Assembly (NCBI RefSeq): GCF_042186555.1 | Contig: NC_133324.1 | Location: forward strand, 224,940,645-225,004,644 | Length of the DNA stretch: 64,000 nucleotides | Direction: 5' to 3' | DNA from: Aquarana catesbeiana | Lineage: Eukaryota; Chordata; Amphibia; Anura; Ranidae | Shown: positions 22,125-34,032 of the stretch, piece by piece | Layout: the number at the start of each line of letters is the position of its first letter | Numbering within the stretch: position 1 is the first letter of the stretch | Translations under genes and position numbers: made by a program | The notes under the pieces: generated by a model | Databases searched by the model: none | The model's input: the letters and a program-made list of their open reading frames with translations, nothing else | What the model was told of the DNA's origin: nothing

Positions 22125-24147
22125 CTGGCTGTGTAAGACCATCTGAAATGGCTACAGACTCTTCTGGTCAGCTTTAGTACATCTTGCAACCCTGGGTACG
22201 TATTTATGAAATGCTGCACCACCAAATTGAGGACATGTGCCAGGCATGGCACATGTGTCAACTTTCCCTGTCTAATGGCGGACAGGAGGTTTGAGCCATT
22301 ATCACACACCACCATTCTTGGCGTGGTGTGAGACACCTTTGGGCCTGTCCCTGCAGATCTGCAAGAATCTCTGGTGTGGTTCCTGTTCCCTAAACACACA
22401 AGTTGAAGCACTGCATGGCACCTTTTAGCCCGACTCATGGAATAGCCCTTTGAATGCTTAGGAGTTACCAGATGTTCATAGGACAATTCTGCAGAGGAGG
22501 GCATGGAGGTTTGCGGAGGAGGAAGGAGTAGAGCTCACAGGTCTGGCATCATCACCATCAGCTGTATTGAGACGTGGGGGCACAACAAGCTGCAGCACCA
22601 AGCCCTATCCTGCATTCTTTCGAGTTGCAAGCAGCGTTACCCAGTGTGCTGTGAAAAAAGTATATCGTCCCTGCCCATGCTTGCTGGACCACCTGTCAGC
22701 AGTAAGGTGAATTTTATGGCTGACCGCTTTGCCCAACGATGCCAGAACATTCCCTTCCACGTGATGGTAGAGAGATGGAACGGCCTTTCGTAAAAAGTAG
22801 TAGCGACTGGGAACCTGCCATTGTGGTACAGCACATTGTTCAAATTCACTGAAGGGGGCAGAATCCACCAGGTTGAAAGGCAGAAGTTGGAGAGCCAACA
22901 GCTTTGACAAGTTTGCATGTAGACGCTGGGCATGTGGGTGGCAGGGACTGTATTTTTTTCCGCTGCAGCAGATGGGGCAGAGAAATTTGCCGGCTACAGT
23001 CTACAGCTGGTGGTGTGCTGCTGGCAGATGTGCTGCTAAGACCAGGGAAACTCTAGGCTATAACATCATCCCTGTCAGTGGAGGCTGCCGAGAGGTAATG
23101 ACTCGGTGTAGCAGGGGCAGACTGAAGTAGGTAAGGAGAAGGGATAGATTTGTGCCCCTTTTGTGTGGCTTTTATATGTGCTCTTGCCAATAGGCTGAGT
23201 GGTTGGATGTTAAATGCCTTGTTAAGCATGTGGTACCCAAATGGCTGGTGTTTTTGCCACGTTTAATGTGCCTGAGACACAGTTTGCAGATAGCAACTGT
23301 GCGATCTGCTACAGATGTGCTGAAAAAGGACCAAACAGTTCAGCTTTGGGGAGTGGGCCAGGAAATAACAGCTGCAGAATGTGATGGAATAGGGTGGCTG
23401 CTCTCTACTCTTTCTTGATGTCGGCCTCCTTGGGGTTGTGCCGCCTCACCTTCGGTTTCCTCCTCTGCTCTATCTGGCACCCAAGTCACATCAGTGACCT
23501 CATCATCATCTTCTCCATCTCCTCCATCTTCATCATTACCACTGGAGACAACCTGGCAATACGCTGCGGCTTGGGGAACATGAATGCCAATTTGTCTACC
23601 AGTGTTCCTCCCTCTCTCTAGGCTCATGTTCCTGTCATCCTCAACCTCAGAACCAACATCTGAATCCAGTAAAGGCTGGGCATCATCAAGGAGCAAGTGG
23701 CTGATGCTGTGGTCAAATAACTCAGCTGACTCCTCAATGGCTGATGTTGGGGCTATGGCAGGAATAGATATGGACAAGGAGGCAGGTTTATCCATTCTGG
23801 CAACTGCAGGGGACTGCGAACTTGTCTCTGCTTGCATGACAGAGGACGAGGAAGGTTTAGTAAGCCAGTCCACCACCTCCTCTGTATGCTGTGGCTGGAT
23901 AGCACAGGCAAACTCACTAAACAGAGGAAATGATGCCCTGCCTGAGGACTGACCACCACGTCCACCTTTGCCTGTGGACACATTTGTTGCTGGCCCCCTT
24001 ACAGTGCCAAGGGAATGTCTGCTTCTCCTTGTCCTCCCAGACATTATTGGGAGGGAGGGGGCGGTGCTTATAAGCAAATGTAAAGAAAAAGTTGAAATCT
24101 GTACATAGATGCACTTTAATCAATGTAAAGAGGTGTTTGGTACACTT

Positions 24148-24755
24148 TAAACTGGCAGTAACACACACAAAACTATATGGCGTTAAACTGGCAATAACGC
24201 ACACAGAACTATATGGCATTAAACTGGCAGTAACGCACACAAAACTATATGGCGTTAAACTTGCAGTAACGCACACAGAAGTAAATGGCGTTAAACTGGC
24301 AGTAACGCATAAAAATATATGGCGTTAAACTGGCAGTAACGCACACAGAACTATATGGTGTTTAAACTGGCAGTAATGCACACAGAACTATATAGCATTA
24401 AACTGGCAGTAACTCACACAGAACTATATGGCGTTAAACTGGCAGTAACGCACACAGAAGTAAATGGCGTTAAACTGGTAGTAATGCACAAAACTATATG
24501 GTGTTAAACTGGCAGTAACATACACAGAACAATATGGCGTTTAAACTAGCAGTAATGCACACAAAACTATATGGCGTTAAACTGGCAGTAATGCACACAG
24601 AACTATATGGCGTTAAACTGGCAGCAAAGCACTCAGAACTATATGGCGTTAAACTGGCAGTACGCTTACAAAACTATATGGCGTTAAACTGGCATTAACG
24701 CACACAGACGTAAATGGTGTTAAACTGGCAGTAACGCAATCAAATAAACGGTGTT
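24148..24755 (-). repeat. 36-bp minisatellite in the hAT 5' region
   Basis: About 17 tandem units of 36 bp (GGCGTTAAACTGGCAGTAAC then GCACACAGAACTATAT), with point variation and a few short deletions. It lies immediately upstream of the transposase start on minus, between the promoter region and the coding region. Open frames through it reflect the 36-bp (multiple of 3) period. Confidence 0.9.
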
Positions 24756-25154
24756 CAACCGTCACTACACTGACACTATCTGAACTGTCCCTACTCTTGC
24801 TATACACCAATGTAAAGATTACTGACATGGCCTCACTACATTACACAAAACTATACAAACTATATGAGCTGTCTCTACTTTACACTAATTTATGTATGAA
24901 TGACACAGTCTCACTACACTACAATGAAAATATCTGAGCTGCCCCTACTCTAGCTGCACACTATGCAACGCTGAATGATGGTCCTGCTCACAACACTCAC
25001 ACTATCCCTAGACTGACACTAAACTAATATTCTACATTGACAATTGAAGCAAAATAGCACAATATAGCACACTAACTAATAGCACTGAACAGAGCCCTGT
25101 TCTATCTCTCTCCACGCCAAAATCACACTGAAAATGGCTGTCCTTGAAAGAATA

Positions 25155-25162
25155 CTTTTATA
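25155..25162 (-). promoter_or_regulatory. candidate TATA box of the hAT transposase
   Basis: On minus, CAGTATAAAAGTATTC lies about 215 bases inside the 5' TIR and about 1.1 kb upstream of the first transposase codon. Position and sequence fit a TATA box; this is an inference only. Confidence 0.4.
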
Positions 25163-25386
25163 CTGTGGGGTGGGAATGAGCCATGATTGGATAAAGTCAT
25201 GATGACAGTGTCCAATCAGGGCTTGCAATGCACTATTCAGCGCCGCAATGCATTGTGGTTGGTTCGGGGGGCTGAACAAATGGTCGAACGACCTGTTTGT
25301 TTGGATGTTCGCCGATGGTCTGAACAACGAAAGTTCGGCCCGAACTTATGCTCGGGCCGAACCATTCACCCATCCCTAGTCCTCAT

Positions 25387-25888
25387 CAACATGGTTGCAG
25401 CCAGGAACCTTTCGTTTCCCCATATTGAGGGCATAGTATGGTTCAGGAGGAAGGCTACCCAGGTTAAGGGTCTGATTTTTAGGGGGGGTTCCATGCATTT
25501 ATTTTGTTTTTTTTGTAGACCCCTATAAAATCCTTAACAGATCCAAAGGGTCTGATTTGTATTTCCTGGGGGACCTCACACAATTTTTTTTTGCATGAGG
25601 ATCCCCCTTGGAACCCATAACAGATGGAAAAAGTCTGATGTGCATTTTGAGGGGGATTCTATGCATTTTTTTTAAATTCTTGCTGTAGGATGTGTAACAG
25701 CAAAAGTGACATATAAAAAGAAAAACAATGACAGTTTAAATTGCCTGCAAATAATACTTCATTGGCAGCTTCTTTAAAAAAAAAAATGTACACAGACCCC
25801 TCCAAAGGTCCCTAACAATACTTAACAGACTATTAGTGGTCTGCTATGTATTTAAGGTAACCTATGGGGTTTGTGTGCATATTTTTTT
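25387..25888. repeat. host repeat of the large hAT, right portion
   Basis: Continues the pre-insertion sequence from 17160-17244 (GAGGCCCTTGTCCTCATCAAC across the filled site). Later text, TTGAGGGCATAGTATGGTTC, resembles the hAT-derived repeat at 62510-62545. Three GGGTCTGATTTGTATTTCC-like lines repeat loosely around 25460-25640. Confidence 0.45.
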
Positions 25889-26780
25889 TTAACCACTTCA
25901 GCCCCGGAACAATTTACCCCCTTACTGACCAGAGCACTTTTTGTGATTCGGCACTGCGTCGCTTTAACTGACAATTGCGCGGTCGTGCGACATTGCACCC
26001 AAACAAAATTGACATCCTTTTTTTCTCACAAATACAGCTTTCTTTTGGTGGTATTTGATTGCCTCTGTGGTTTTTATTTTGTGTGCTATAAAAAAAAAAA
26101 AGAGCAACAATTTTGAAAAAAAACCACAATATTTTGTACTTTTTGCTATAATAAATATCCCCATTCGCAATAAGCATACATTGATTGGTTTGCGCAAAAG
26201 TTATAGCGTCTACAAAATAGGGGATAGATTTATAGCATTTTTATTTATTTATTTTTTTTTTTACTAGTAATGGTGGCGATCTGTGATTTTTATCATGATT
26301 GCGACATTATGGTGGACACATCGGACAATTTTGACACATGTTTTGGACCATTGGCATTAATACAGCGATCAATGCTTTAAAAATGCATTGATTACTGTAA
26401 AAACGTCACTGGCAGTGAAGGGGTTAATGCTAGGGGGTGATCTAGGGGTTAACTGTTTTCCCTGGGAGCCAATTCTAACTGAAGGGGAGGGGCCTGACTA
26501 GAGTAAGTGACGGATCGTGGTTCCTAGCTAATAGGAACACACGATCTGTCACTCCTGTCAGAACGGAACAGGGAAGTGTGTATTTACACACACTCGTCCC
26601 TGTTCTGTGTCTCCTGCTCACGATCGCTCGTGGCCGGCGGTCATCGTGACCGTCGGCCACAAGCATCGGCACCCCCGCCTGCTATTCCGACCCCGCAAGC
26701 CGAAGTATAGCTACGACAGCTCGTGCAGGGGAGCCAACCTGCCGCAGTATAACTGCGGCAGTTGTTCGGGAAGTGGTTAA
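25889..26780 (+). mobile_element. TTAA-flanked element (copy B)
   Basis: Starts TTAACCACTTCAGCCCCGG and ends TTCGGGAAGTGGTTAA; both ends carry TTAA and the inverted CCACTTC / GAAGTGG. 892 bp. The interior has GCACTGCGTCGCTTTAACTG and the hairpin ACTGCCGCAGT-type ending (GCCGCAGTATAACTGCGGC at 26743-26761). A clean, complete member with no transposase. Confidence 0.85.
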
Positions 26781-27185
26781 AGAAGCCAGGCAGGCAATTT
26801 AAAAAGGCCTGCTAGCATTGTGACCACAGGAGGCTGGCCACCCAGTACAAGCACCTTTCAGAGAATGCTTTCCACCGAATTAATGCAAAGCAATCTTTGA
26901 TTGGACAAGGTTGAGAGGGGGGGCAGTGACATCTCTCTGAATCAAGCCCATGCCAAGTGGCAATCTCCTGTATTCACAATACATCATGCCGGCTGCTCAG
27001 CACAGGACCCGAAAGCAAATGGAGATCACTCTAGTAGCGGTTTCTGCTTCAGTGATATCCAGCTTCCAGGGGCATCAGCCTGGTATCTATGTAAAAAAAT
27101 GCCAAGCCTGGAATTTAGCTTTAAAAAGTTTTAGGGATTATTGTTAAGGACCTAGTTTGGAGAAAGTCAAATTAGGTGTAGGGTC
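26781..27185. other. no recognised feature
   Basis: No array or family was recognised. Short plus-strand open frames at 26901-27147 overlap in two registers and have no domain. Confidence 0.3.
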
Positions 27186-27187
27186 AA

Positions 27188-27560
27188 AGGATCTATTGTT
27201 GAGGGAGGGGTCTATTGTTGCTGGCTGCTGGAGGGTTTGTTGATGCCGGCTGCGGGGAGATTTGTTGTTCCTCCTGGGGGTCTATTGTCGCTGGAGGGCA
27301 TATTGTTCCAATCGGTCCATTGTTGCTGAGGGATCTTTTGTTGATGAGGGGGTCTTATGTTGCTCGCTGCAATCAATATATTTTACTGCTTTTCTTGTTA
27401 TTGTTGACAAATTCAATCCAAATTACTTAGCACCACAAATGTTACTTGGTTCTGTATTCTCTAAAAGGGGTGGTACTGGGAGGTAGGTAGGGGGCGGGGA
27501 CAAGGGGTGACTCTGAAAGGGGAAGTTCCTGCACCTATTCTCTGAGAAAAAAACCCTGGG
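27188..27560 (+). repeat. frog repeat with a TCTATTGTTGCTGG-type array
   Basis: Loose tandem units around GGGTCTATTGTTGCTGG (27188-27370), followed by ACAAATGTTACTTGGTTC and AAAGGGGTGGTACTGGGAG, a combination I recall from ranid repeats. No coding evidence. Confidence 0.5.
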
Positions 27561-28580
27561 GCTAAATATTTTAGCTGTATCTTGTTGATTTCTGTGACTA
27601 TTTCATGGTTTCTTTGGTGATGATGATTAATTATAAATTAAGCCATTGCTGGCAAGTCTCAATGGTGCAGTACACATTGTTTTTGCTTTTTTTTTTTTTT
27701 TGGACTATGTACTATGGGAGACACCTTTGATTTTCAGATATTCCATTTTCCACTATTTCCCCCACAATTTACATCTTTACTTTTCAGAGCACATCAAAAA
27801 GAGAAACAGAAAACTGGTGGGCACTTTAAAACAATGGCTCTTTCAGTTTTTACTGCATTAACATCAACGGGTTGTTTTAAGTGCAGACACTAATAATATG
27901 CTTGAAGATGAAAAAAACCTCTTACTTTGTGAGCAGACGTTTTTACAATATCATTTCAGACAGATGAAGCTTTGTGTTTGCTTGTACTAAAAAGGAAACT
28001 GTAATACTGAGCAGCTTGATGAGCACTTGAGAAAGATAATTAGGATACTTTACATTTCACATATATTAACAAAATAAAACTCGAACCTCTGAGGTTACAA
28101 AAAGCAACGTGTGCTACGTTAATTAAGCCTAAAGGGTCTCTATGGTAACTCGCACTTGCAATGTTTACCAATCTAAAGTATGTTTTTCCTGCTTTATAGT
28201 CCTGCTAATCCCTCACATTCACTTTCAGGACTCCTAGACCAGCTCAGCATTACTGTATCATTCGTTCCTGCACGGTCTGGATCAATGTGACTGCTTGGCT
28301 AATGCAGGCCTCGTGGAAAGTTTGATGGTATCAGGGAGCACATCTTTTTTTTTTAAGTGGCTGGAAACACAGAGAAAATTAATTGCTTTTGAAAACATTC
28401 ATTTACATTTTCATTTAGTCAATGTTCCATGCACCAAAGACTGAATAGAAAAAAAAAACACTCAGCTATACCACATACACTACACTTGCATGAAAGGCAG
28501 AAAAGTCAATTGAATATGATTGGAATATAAAACGAATATAAAACTGGAAAGACCAAACTGGGCACTTTATGGACACATTA
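27561..28580. other. no recognised feature
   Basis: AT-rich unique-looking sequence with short T and A runs (27687-27701, 28348-28355). Nothing supported. Confidence 0.3.
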
Positions 28581-28581
28581 G

Positions 28582-28916
28582 ACTCCTTTCATACTGGGGC
28601 TTGTTTTCGCTGCGCTTTTTTCGGCCGCTAGCGGGGCACTTTTAACCCCCAAAAAGGGTTAAAAACTTCCGTTTTGCAGCGCTTTCAAATCGCTGCACAT
28701 TAATTCCAATGGGCAGGGGCGTTCTGAGAGCGCTCTATACAGTGCTCCCAAACCGCCCCAAAGATGCCACTTGCAGGACTTTTCAACAACGTCCAGCAAG
28801 CGCACCACCCGAGTGTGAAAAGTCACACTAGAATGAATGGGAGACGTTTTCAGGTGCTTAGCAGAGGCTATTTCTAGCGCTAAAGCACCTGAAAACCGCC
28901 CCAGTGTGAAAGGAGT
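28582..28916. mobile_element. PIF/Harbinger-like MITE
   Basis: Ends ACTCCTTTCATACTGGGGC and GCCCCAGTGTGAAAGGAGT are inverted repeats with one mismatch. TTA follows on both sides (28578-28580 and 28918-28920), a 3-bp TSD as Harbinger elements make. The interior is GC-rich with GAATGGGAGACG-type text. 335 bp, non-coding. Confidence 0.72.
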
Positions 28917-28969
28917 ATTAAAGCGTATTTTCACTTTTGGAGTCACATTTGAGAAAACCCCACTATGAG

Positions 28970-29245
28970 GGTTATTTACGAAAGGTAAATCCACTTTGCA
29001 CTACAAGTGCAAACTATAAGTGCAAAGTGCACTTGAAAATGCACTGAAAGTGCACTTGGAAGTAAAGTCGCTGTAGATCCAAGGGGGACATGCAAAGAAA
29101 ATAAAAAACAGCATTTTAGCTTGCACATGATTGGATCATAAAATCAGCAGAGCTTCCCCTCATTTCAAATCTTCCCCTCAGATCTACAGCGACTGCACTT
29201 TTAAGTGCACTTTCAGTGCAATTTCAAGTGCACTTTCCACTTGTA
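28970..29245. mobile_element. snap-back MITE related to 2010-2257
   Basis: Starts GGTTATTTACGAAAGG. Inverted arms are about 29028-29060 (GAAAATGCACTGAAAGTGCAC) and 29198-29228, plus CGCTGTAGATC (29071) pairing with GATCTACAGCG (29181). The centre, TAGCTTGCACATGATTGGAT, matches the 2010 copy. Confidence 0.65.
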
Positions 29246-29261
29246 GAAGTGCTAGAAGTGC

Positions 29262-29428
29262 TCTTCTTTTGTTTATAGCGCAAAAAATAAAAACCGCAGA
29301 GGTGATCGAAAACCACCAAAAGAAAGCTCTATTTGTGGGAAAATTAGGACATACATTTTGTTGGGGTACAATATTGCACGGATGCGCAATTGTCAGTTAA
29401 AGCGACGCAAAAAATGACTTGGTCAGGA
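29262..29428 (-). mobile_element. fragment of the TTAA element (5' region)
   Basis: On minus this reads the same series as 25935-26085: GCGTCGCTTTAACTGACAAT, AATAGAGCTTTCTTTTGGTG and TTTGCGCTATAAA. Only about 165 bp is present and both TTAA ends are lost. Confidence 0.65.
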
Positions 29429-29429
29429 A

Positions 29430-29640
29430 GGCTTCACTTCCTGATTCCCTTACCGAAGATGGTGGCGGCAGCACCCGACAGCCGAGGGATAGATCGGCTT
29501 CGGGTGCCGACATCGCGGGCGCCCTGGACAGGTAAGTGTCCTTATTTTAAAAGTCAGCAGCTGCAGTATGTGTAGCTGCTGACTTTAAAAAAAAAAAGAA
29601 AATCGGTGGACCACCGCATTAATCCTTTTGGTGGTGCAAC
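29430..29640. repeat. frog repeat with hairpin
   Basis: CCGAAGATGGTGGCGGCAGC, a CTGGACAGGTAAGTGTCC segment, and a perfect-arm hairpin AAAGTCAGCAGCT / AGCTGCTGACTTT (29550-29587). I recall this as a ranid dispersed repeat. Confidence 0.45.
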
Positions 29641-29825
29641 ACCTCCCTGACTCGCATGAGACCTACACTGGAACAGGGACCCTTTCACTGCTGGAATGGG
29701 CATTAGCGGCATCCTTAGTGATAGACCATATGTTTGTTTATACAGTATATAGAAAGTTTTATACAGCTTTGAGAGGTATAATGCTTTCATGCATAGGTCC
29801 ACATATTACCTGTGGGTAGACTCTG

Positions 29826-30759
29826 TTAACCGCGTGCTGATCGTATAACTTACAATAAGGTGGCAAGGTGGCTCTGCTTTGCAGGATCACATACCTAGTA
29901 CGTGATCCTGGACTTCAGGGTCTGGGGCGCGCGCCACCAGCGACCCGCTGTGATTATACACAGCAGGAGCTGATCGGCGGGTACAGTGGACTCGATATTC
30001 GCCGGCACCCGCCCATGCTTTGGTACAGAGACAGAACGGCTATATGCCTATGTAAACAAGAAGGCATGAATCCTGTGTTCTTATAAAGAAGAAACACTAA
30101 TCCATGCCTTCCACTAGTAAAAGTGGTAAAAACACCTCCCCCTACACTGAAACACCAGCTAGGCACACATTTAATCCTTTGATCACCCCTGATGTTAACC
30201 CCTTCCCAGCCAGTAACATTAGTACAGTGACAATGCACACACTGATCACTGTATTAGTGTCACTAGCCAAAAAGTGCCAGTTAGTGTGTGATTTGTCCCC
30301 CCGCAATATCGCAGTCCCGCTATAAGTCGCTGTTCGCCGCTATTAGTAGTAAAATAAATAAATAAATAAAAATATCCCAATGTTTGTAGACGCTATAACT
30401 TTTGCGCAAACCACTCAATATATGCTTATTGGGATTTTTTTTACCAAAAATATGTAGCAAAATACATATTGGCCTAAATTGATGAAGAAATTTTTTTTTT
30501 TATTGTTTTTTTTTTATATGTATTATAACAGAAAGTAAAAAATATATTTTTTTTTTTTCAGAGTTGTCGTTCTTTTTTTGTTTATAGCGCAAATAAAAAA
30601 CACAGGAGAGGTGATCAAATACCACCAAAGAAAGCTCCATTTGTGGGAAAAAAAGGACATAAATTGTATGTGGTACAGCATGGCATGACCGTGCAATTGT
30701 CAGTTAAAGTAACAGTGCCGTATCGCAAAAAAAAATGACCTGGTCATGAAGGGGGGTAA
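29826..30759 (-). mobile_element. TTAA-flanked element (copy D, inverted)
   Basis: Begins TTAACCGCGTGC and ends ATGAAGGGGGGTAA, reading on minus as a degraded TTACCCCCCTTCATGACC followed by the family 5' text (GCACGGTCATGCC, TTTCTTTGGTGGTATTTGAT). Orientation is opposite to copies B and C. The terminal TTAA at 30759 has lost a T. Several A and T runs are present. Confidence 0.65.
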
Positions 30760-31335
30760 GTGTTCCGGAGCTCTTTTCGTTGAACCTGCGTTTGTTGCAT
30801 TGCTGATAAAACACTAAAACAGTTACATATGCTGCCTGTTTGTTAGTGGCCACCCTGTTATTCAGGAACTGACATGAGTTTAGTAAGTAGCTCAGACGAA
30901 CAGATACTTTCTTTTATGCAATGGACTTGATGTACAATGCCCTCCAGCACTGAACTATTTGTTTACCACCTTACTTAATAAAAGTGCAGGAAAGGCCTGC
31001 TTGGATGGTTCCTGGGTATACCTATCTCATTCAGGGTTTACAACTGCTACTACCAGTTGAGCCTGCCCTCTTACAATATACATATATATTATATAATTAT
31101 ATAAAGTGACAGATGGTCACTGTGTGTAGTAAGTACCTGTTTCAGCAGTGAAAGAGATACAGACAAGGAATGTGTGTCTGACCTTATGGACAGGCACTCT
31201 GATCAGGTGGATATTTGTGAGTAATTGAGGGCTTCTGGGCTGAAGCAGACTGGCAGACGAGGGGACTAAATAGACTAAAACAGCCAGGAGGCTGATTATT
31301 TTCATTGTAGCTCTTTGATGCTGAAAACACCCTTG
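30760..31335. other. no recognised feature
   Basis: Sequence between the TTAA element and the solo LTR. A TATATATTATATAATTATAT patch lies near 31081. No gene was seen. Confidence 0.3.
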
Positions 31336-31339
31336 TAAG

Positions 31340-32550
31340 TGTAGCACCCTCTACCTAAAGGTAGGTGCTAGAATAGGATTTTTCTAGTTCAGGGCCCAAG
31401 TGCAGGTAAATTTAACCAGGCCTGTGCTTTAGGCTAGGCCTGGTTGTTTTGATTTGGGACTGGGAGTGTTCAGTGTGGTGGTAGGTGTGGTCACCTGTGC
31501 TCTGATTCAGAGATGCCTCCTCTGCTTTCAGAAAGATGGTTCTGAAATGGGGGTTGGACCTGAAGTCTGAGTGGCAGGCAGCTCATGTGAGGAGCCCTGA
31601 CCAATTATCTTTTGGTATTGGCAGGTGGCAGGCCTCCCATATAAGCTGGGGTCACATGCTGCCAAGCAGGAGTCTGGAGTAAAGGAAAGACAGCATGGAG
31701 TAGTGAGGTGCTGTTCCGGGCGTCCATACACGGGAATGCGCCGAGCCTGGAGGAGGGATGGAGGAACCACGGAGGGGGAGTCTAAGATAAAGATCTTCGT
31801 CTTTAACAAAGTATTAGGCTGCTGTGACCGGGGAACACAGGACTTGAATGCTGGACAAGATCAATGCAGAAGTAGCAGTAAAGTGGAAGGGAGTAGAGCA
31901 GTGTTCTGTGACTGGGGACACAGAACGGCCAAGTAACCAAAAGGTCAGTGTACAGAACAAGAGACGTTATCAAGAACAGTGTAGAATGCTGTGGCCGGGG
32001 AACACAGCATTGATAGCAAAGGACTGCCTGGGAATAGTAGTTCGTTTATTACCATGTGTCAGACTATCGGGGGAGATACCATGTTGTCTCTGGTCTGGTT
32101 AGCACATTTATAATATCTTCCAAAGACTGTGTGGCTGTCTAACTCATTGATAAATCGGGGAGAGGTTGTGTTAGGCCTCTGGATCCTTGATTCCCAGAAA
32201 CCGTCATAGTCTGCAAGGGGGAATTATTGAGAGTGATTCTTCTTTCTCAAAATTGGAAGAAGTGAAGAAGTAGTGTTTTCAGCAGTTTTGCAGAAGAAAG
32301 AGACTGAGAATACTAGACGTATAACAACCTTCAAGCTAAGGCTATTCAGTATTGTTGAACAATACACCAACTTTTATGGGCATCTCATATCACCCCCTTG
32401 TTTCACCCAAGTTGTATCCTGCAATAAAAAGCAATAAAACCATGCAAATGACTGTTTTTTGTCTCATCTGAATGTGGGGAGCCTGGCAGTAGGGTAATTG
32501 GTGGATTGCTAAGTAACCAAATCAGCAGCCCTTACAAGGGTACAGCTACA
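31340..32550 (+). mobile_element. solo LTR, 1.2 kb, 4-bp TSD
   Basis: Starts TGTAGCACCCTCTACC and ends CAAGGGTACAGCTACA (TG...CA termini with the short inverted TGTAG/CTACA), flanked by TAAG on both sides (31336-31339, 32551-32554). Contains ATATAAG upstream of GGGGTCACATG (about 31640) and AATAAA signals near 32425-32435. Internal retroviral or gypsy genes are absent, so it is a recombination-derived solo LTR. The same family is at 54927-56096. Confidence 0.82.
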
Positions 32551-32680
32551 TAAGGATAAAGCCTTTGTTAAAGTGTATCTAAACCCATATGCACTTGCTT
32601 TACAATATTTTGTAAAGTGTCATTAAAATCATGTTTTTTTTTGCAAATGCTAATGCTTGTAAATGTTATATTTTTTCTAA

Positions 32681-33088
32681 TGCCGCGTACACACGACCGT
32701 CTTTTTCCGTCGGAATGAACTCTGAAGGTCTTTCTGACGGAGTTCCAATGGAGTTTCGCTGAAACTGTCTTGCCTACACACCAAAGTCCGACCATCTAGA
32801 ACGCAGTGACGTACAACACGTACGACGGGACTAGAAAAAGGAAGTTCAATAGCGAGTAGCCAATCCAATAGCTGCCGTCTCGTACTTGCTTCAGAGCATG
32901 CGTCGTTTTTGGTCTGTCGGAACAGCATACAGACGAGCGGTTTTCCCGATAGGAACTGATTCCGTCGGAAAGATTTGAAACATGTTCTATTTCTAAGTCC
33001 GTCAGAATTTTCGAAAAAAAAAGTCTGATGAGGCCCACACACGATCGGAATGTCCGCTGCCAGAAAGTCCGACCGTGTGTACGCGGCA
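32681..33088. mobile_element. PIF/Harbinger-like MITE, 408 bp
   Basis: Ends TGCCGCGTACACACGACCG and CGACCGTGTGTACGCGGCA are inverted repeats flanked by TAA on both sides (32678-32680, 33089-33091), the 3-bp TSD of Harbinger elements. The GTCCGAC/GTCGGAA-rich interior matches a very abundant ranid MITE that I recall. Open frames on minus (32677-33089) lack any domain and are artefacts. Confidence 0.85.
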
Positions 33089-33091
33089 TAA

Positions 33092-34032
33092 GTCAGCCAT
33101 GTGATGGTTATCCAGTTCTTCCCAAGTCATTGTAAAATATGTGGGTGTGATGCATTGTTCCCATGTGTGTTGTGTCCTTTGCCATGGTCCTCACAGAGCC
33201 AATTGGTGCACTCGTGTTCTCCTCATGGAGCACAAGAACTGCTTTCCTGTGTTTTGTTTATTTACATGTTTTTTTTTTTTTTTTTTACACGCTGGCCATA
33301 GATGGGTAGACATTTGAATTAAAAGAACATTCTAAAAAAGTTTGTTCAATTTTCTAATCATTAGTGGGTCAAATCAACATTTGTTATACACTTCAGTGAC
33401 AAGAAAATTTGAAGAAGCAGGATGGAATGTGTTTTTTCTTTGGCCTTTCATTCCAAAATCAAATTATAAAAGCGAACAAAATCTTTTCAAACGACATTTA
33501 AATGATCTGACAATTTTCTGAGAATTTATCTTAAGACTTTGCCTAATAACTTTTGTTCAAAATTCTATCCATCTTAGTCACAGGAAAGAGGATGTTTAGG
33601 GCTTTCTCATGTGCACACAGAGTGGAAATGTAGAAGATAGTGAATTGCCTGAAATAGAGTTGCCACTCAGACTAAGAAACACTGATGAACTGGCAGGATC
33701 ACCAAGTAATTATGACCTAAGAATAGAATATTTATACAACATTAAACAACATAACAGTTCAAGTGGCATGGTGGCTAAGGAATAGTGCCAGAAGTCCTAA
33801 AATAGATTTGCAAAGAGGAGAGTTTGTCAAAATTCTCGATTCGGAGCTAAATCTAAGAAAAGAATCAAATATAGAATAATTAAACTTTTTGAGTATTTGT
33901 CAATAGATATTGGGAAAGATGCAGGAAACATAGAGATAACTGAAATATCTTATTCAACTGTGAGTATTCAAGTGGTACTCAGTACAAGACATGTTAGAAA
34001 GGGTTTACATGAGGCAAAGAGAACAAGAAAAC
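33092..34032. other. no recognised feature
   Basis: A T run lies at 33271-33287. The rest looks unique, with no coding signal. Confidence 0.3.

Larger units (their letters stand above)
18085..24077 (-). pseudogene. BED-hAT transposase, broken and split
   Basis: Reading the minus strand: N-terminal acidic/Ser-rich region from 24077 (MSGRTRRSRHSLG) with an EVEDD/GNDEDGGDGEDDDE patch; then an in-frame TGA at 23340-23342; then a BED zinc finger (VWSFF, CKLC, TRHLTSNH; C-x2-C and H-x4-H) at about 23330-23190. A hAT core follows with LTADRWSSKHGQGRY (22730-22650) and VCDNGSN plus PCLAHVLNLVVQ (22300-22200). After the 2.76-kb insertion come MPTRWNSTLAMLQRL (about 19290) and the dimerisation region DPLTYW, WPELAQYAIKLFGCPASSVL (18320-18210). 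Multiple frameshifts and stops make it non-functional. If whole it would bind its subterminal repeats and catalyse excision with 8-bp TSDs. Confidence 0.88.
17245..25378 (-). mobile_element. BED-type hAT transposon, 8.1 kb, with nested insertions
   Basis: A perfect 8-bp target duplication GTCCTCAT at 17237-17244 and 25379-25386 flanks ends TAGGGATAGGCCGAATG and (reverse complement of the right end) TAGGGATGGGTGAATGG. Without the 2762-bp insertion at 19363-22124 (and its extra 11-bp target copy) the element is about 5.4 kb, plausible for an autonomous hAT with a long 5' region. It holds a BED-hAT transposase pseudogene on the minus strand, a 36-bp minisatellite in the 5' region and a TATA box. 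It inserted into an older, related TAGGGAT-type repeat. Confidence 0.92.

Noticed and set aside
21688..22146. 152-codon plus-strand open frame
   Set aside because: Lies in the 2.76-kb insert and overlaps open minus frames; no recognisable domain, and the 3' end runs into the hAT gene antisense.
24148..24755. Regular direct repeats considered as a CRISPR array
   Set aside because: Units are contiguous 36-mers with no unique spacers, inside a eukaryotic hAT transposon.
32677..33089. Minus-strand open frames of 75-121 codons
   Set aside because: They lie inside a Harbinger-like MITE with a clear TAA TSD; no domain.
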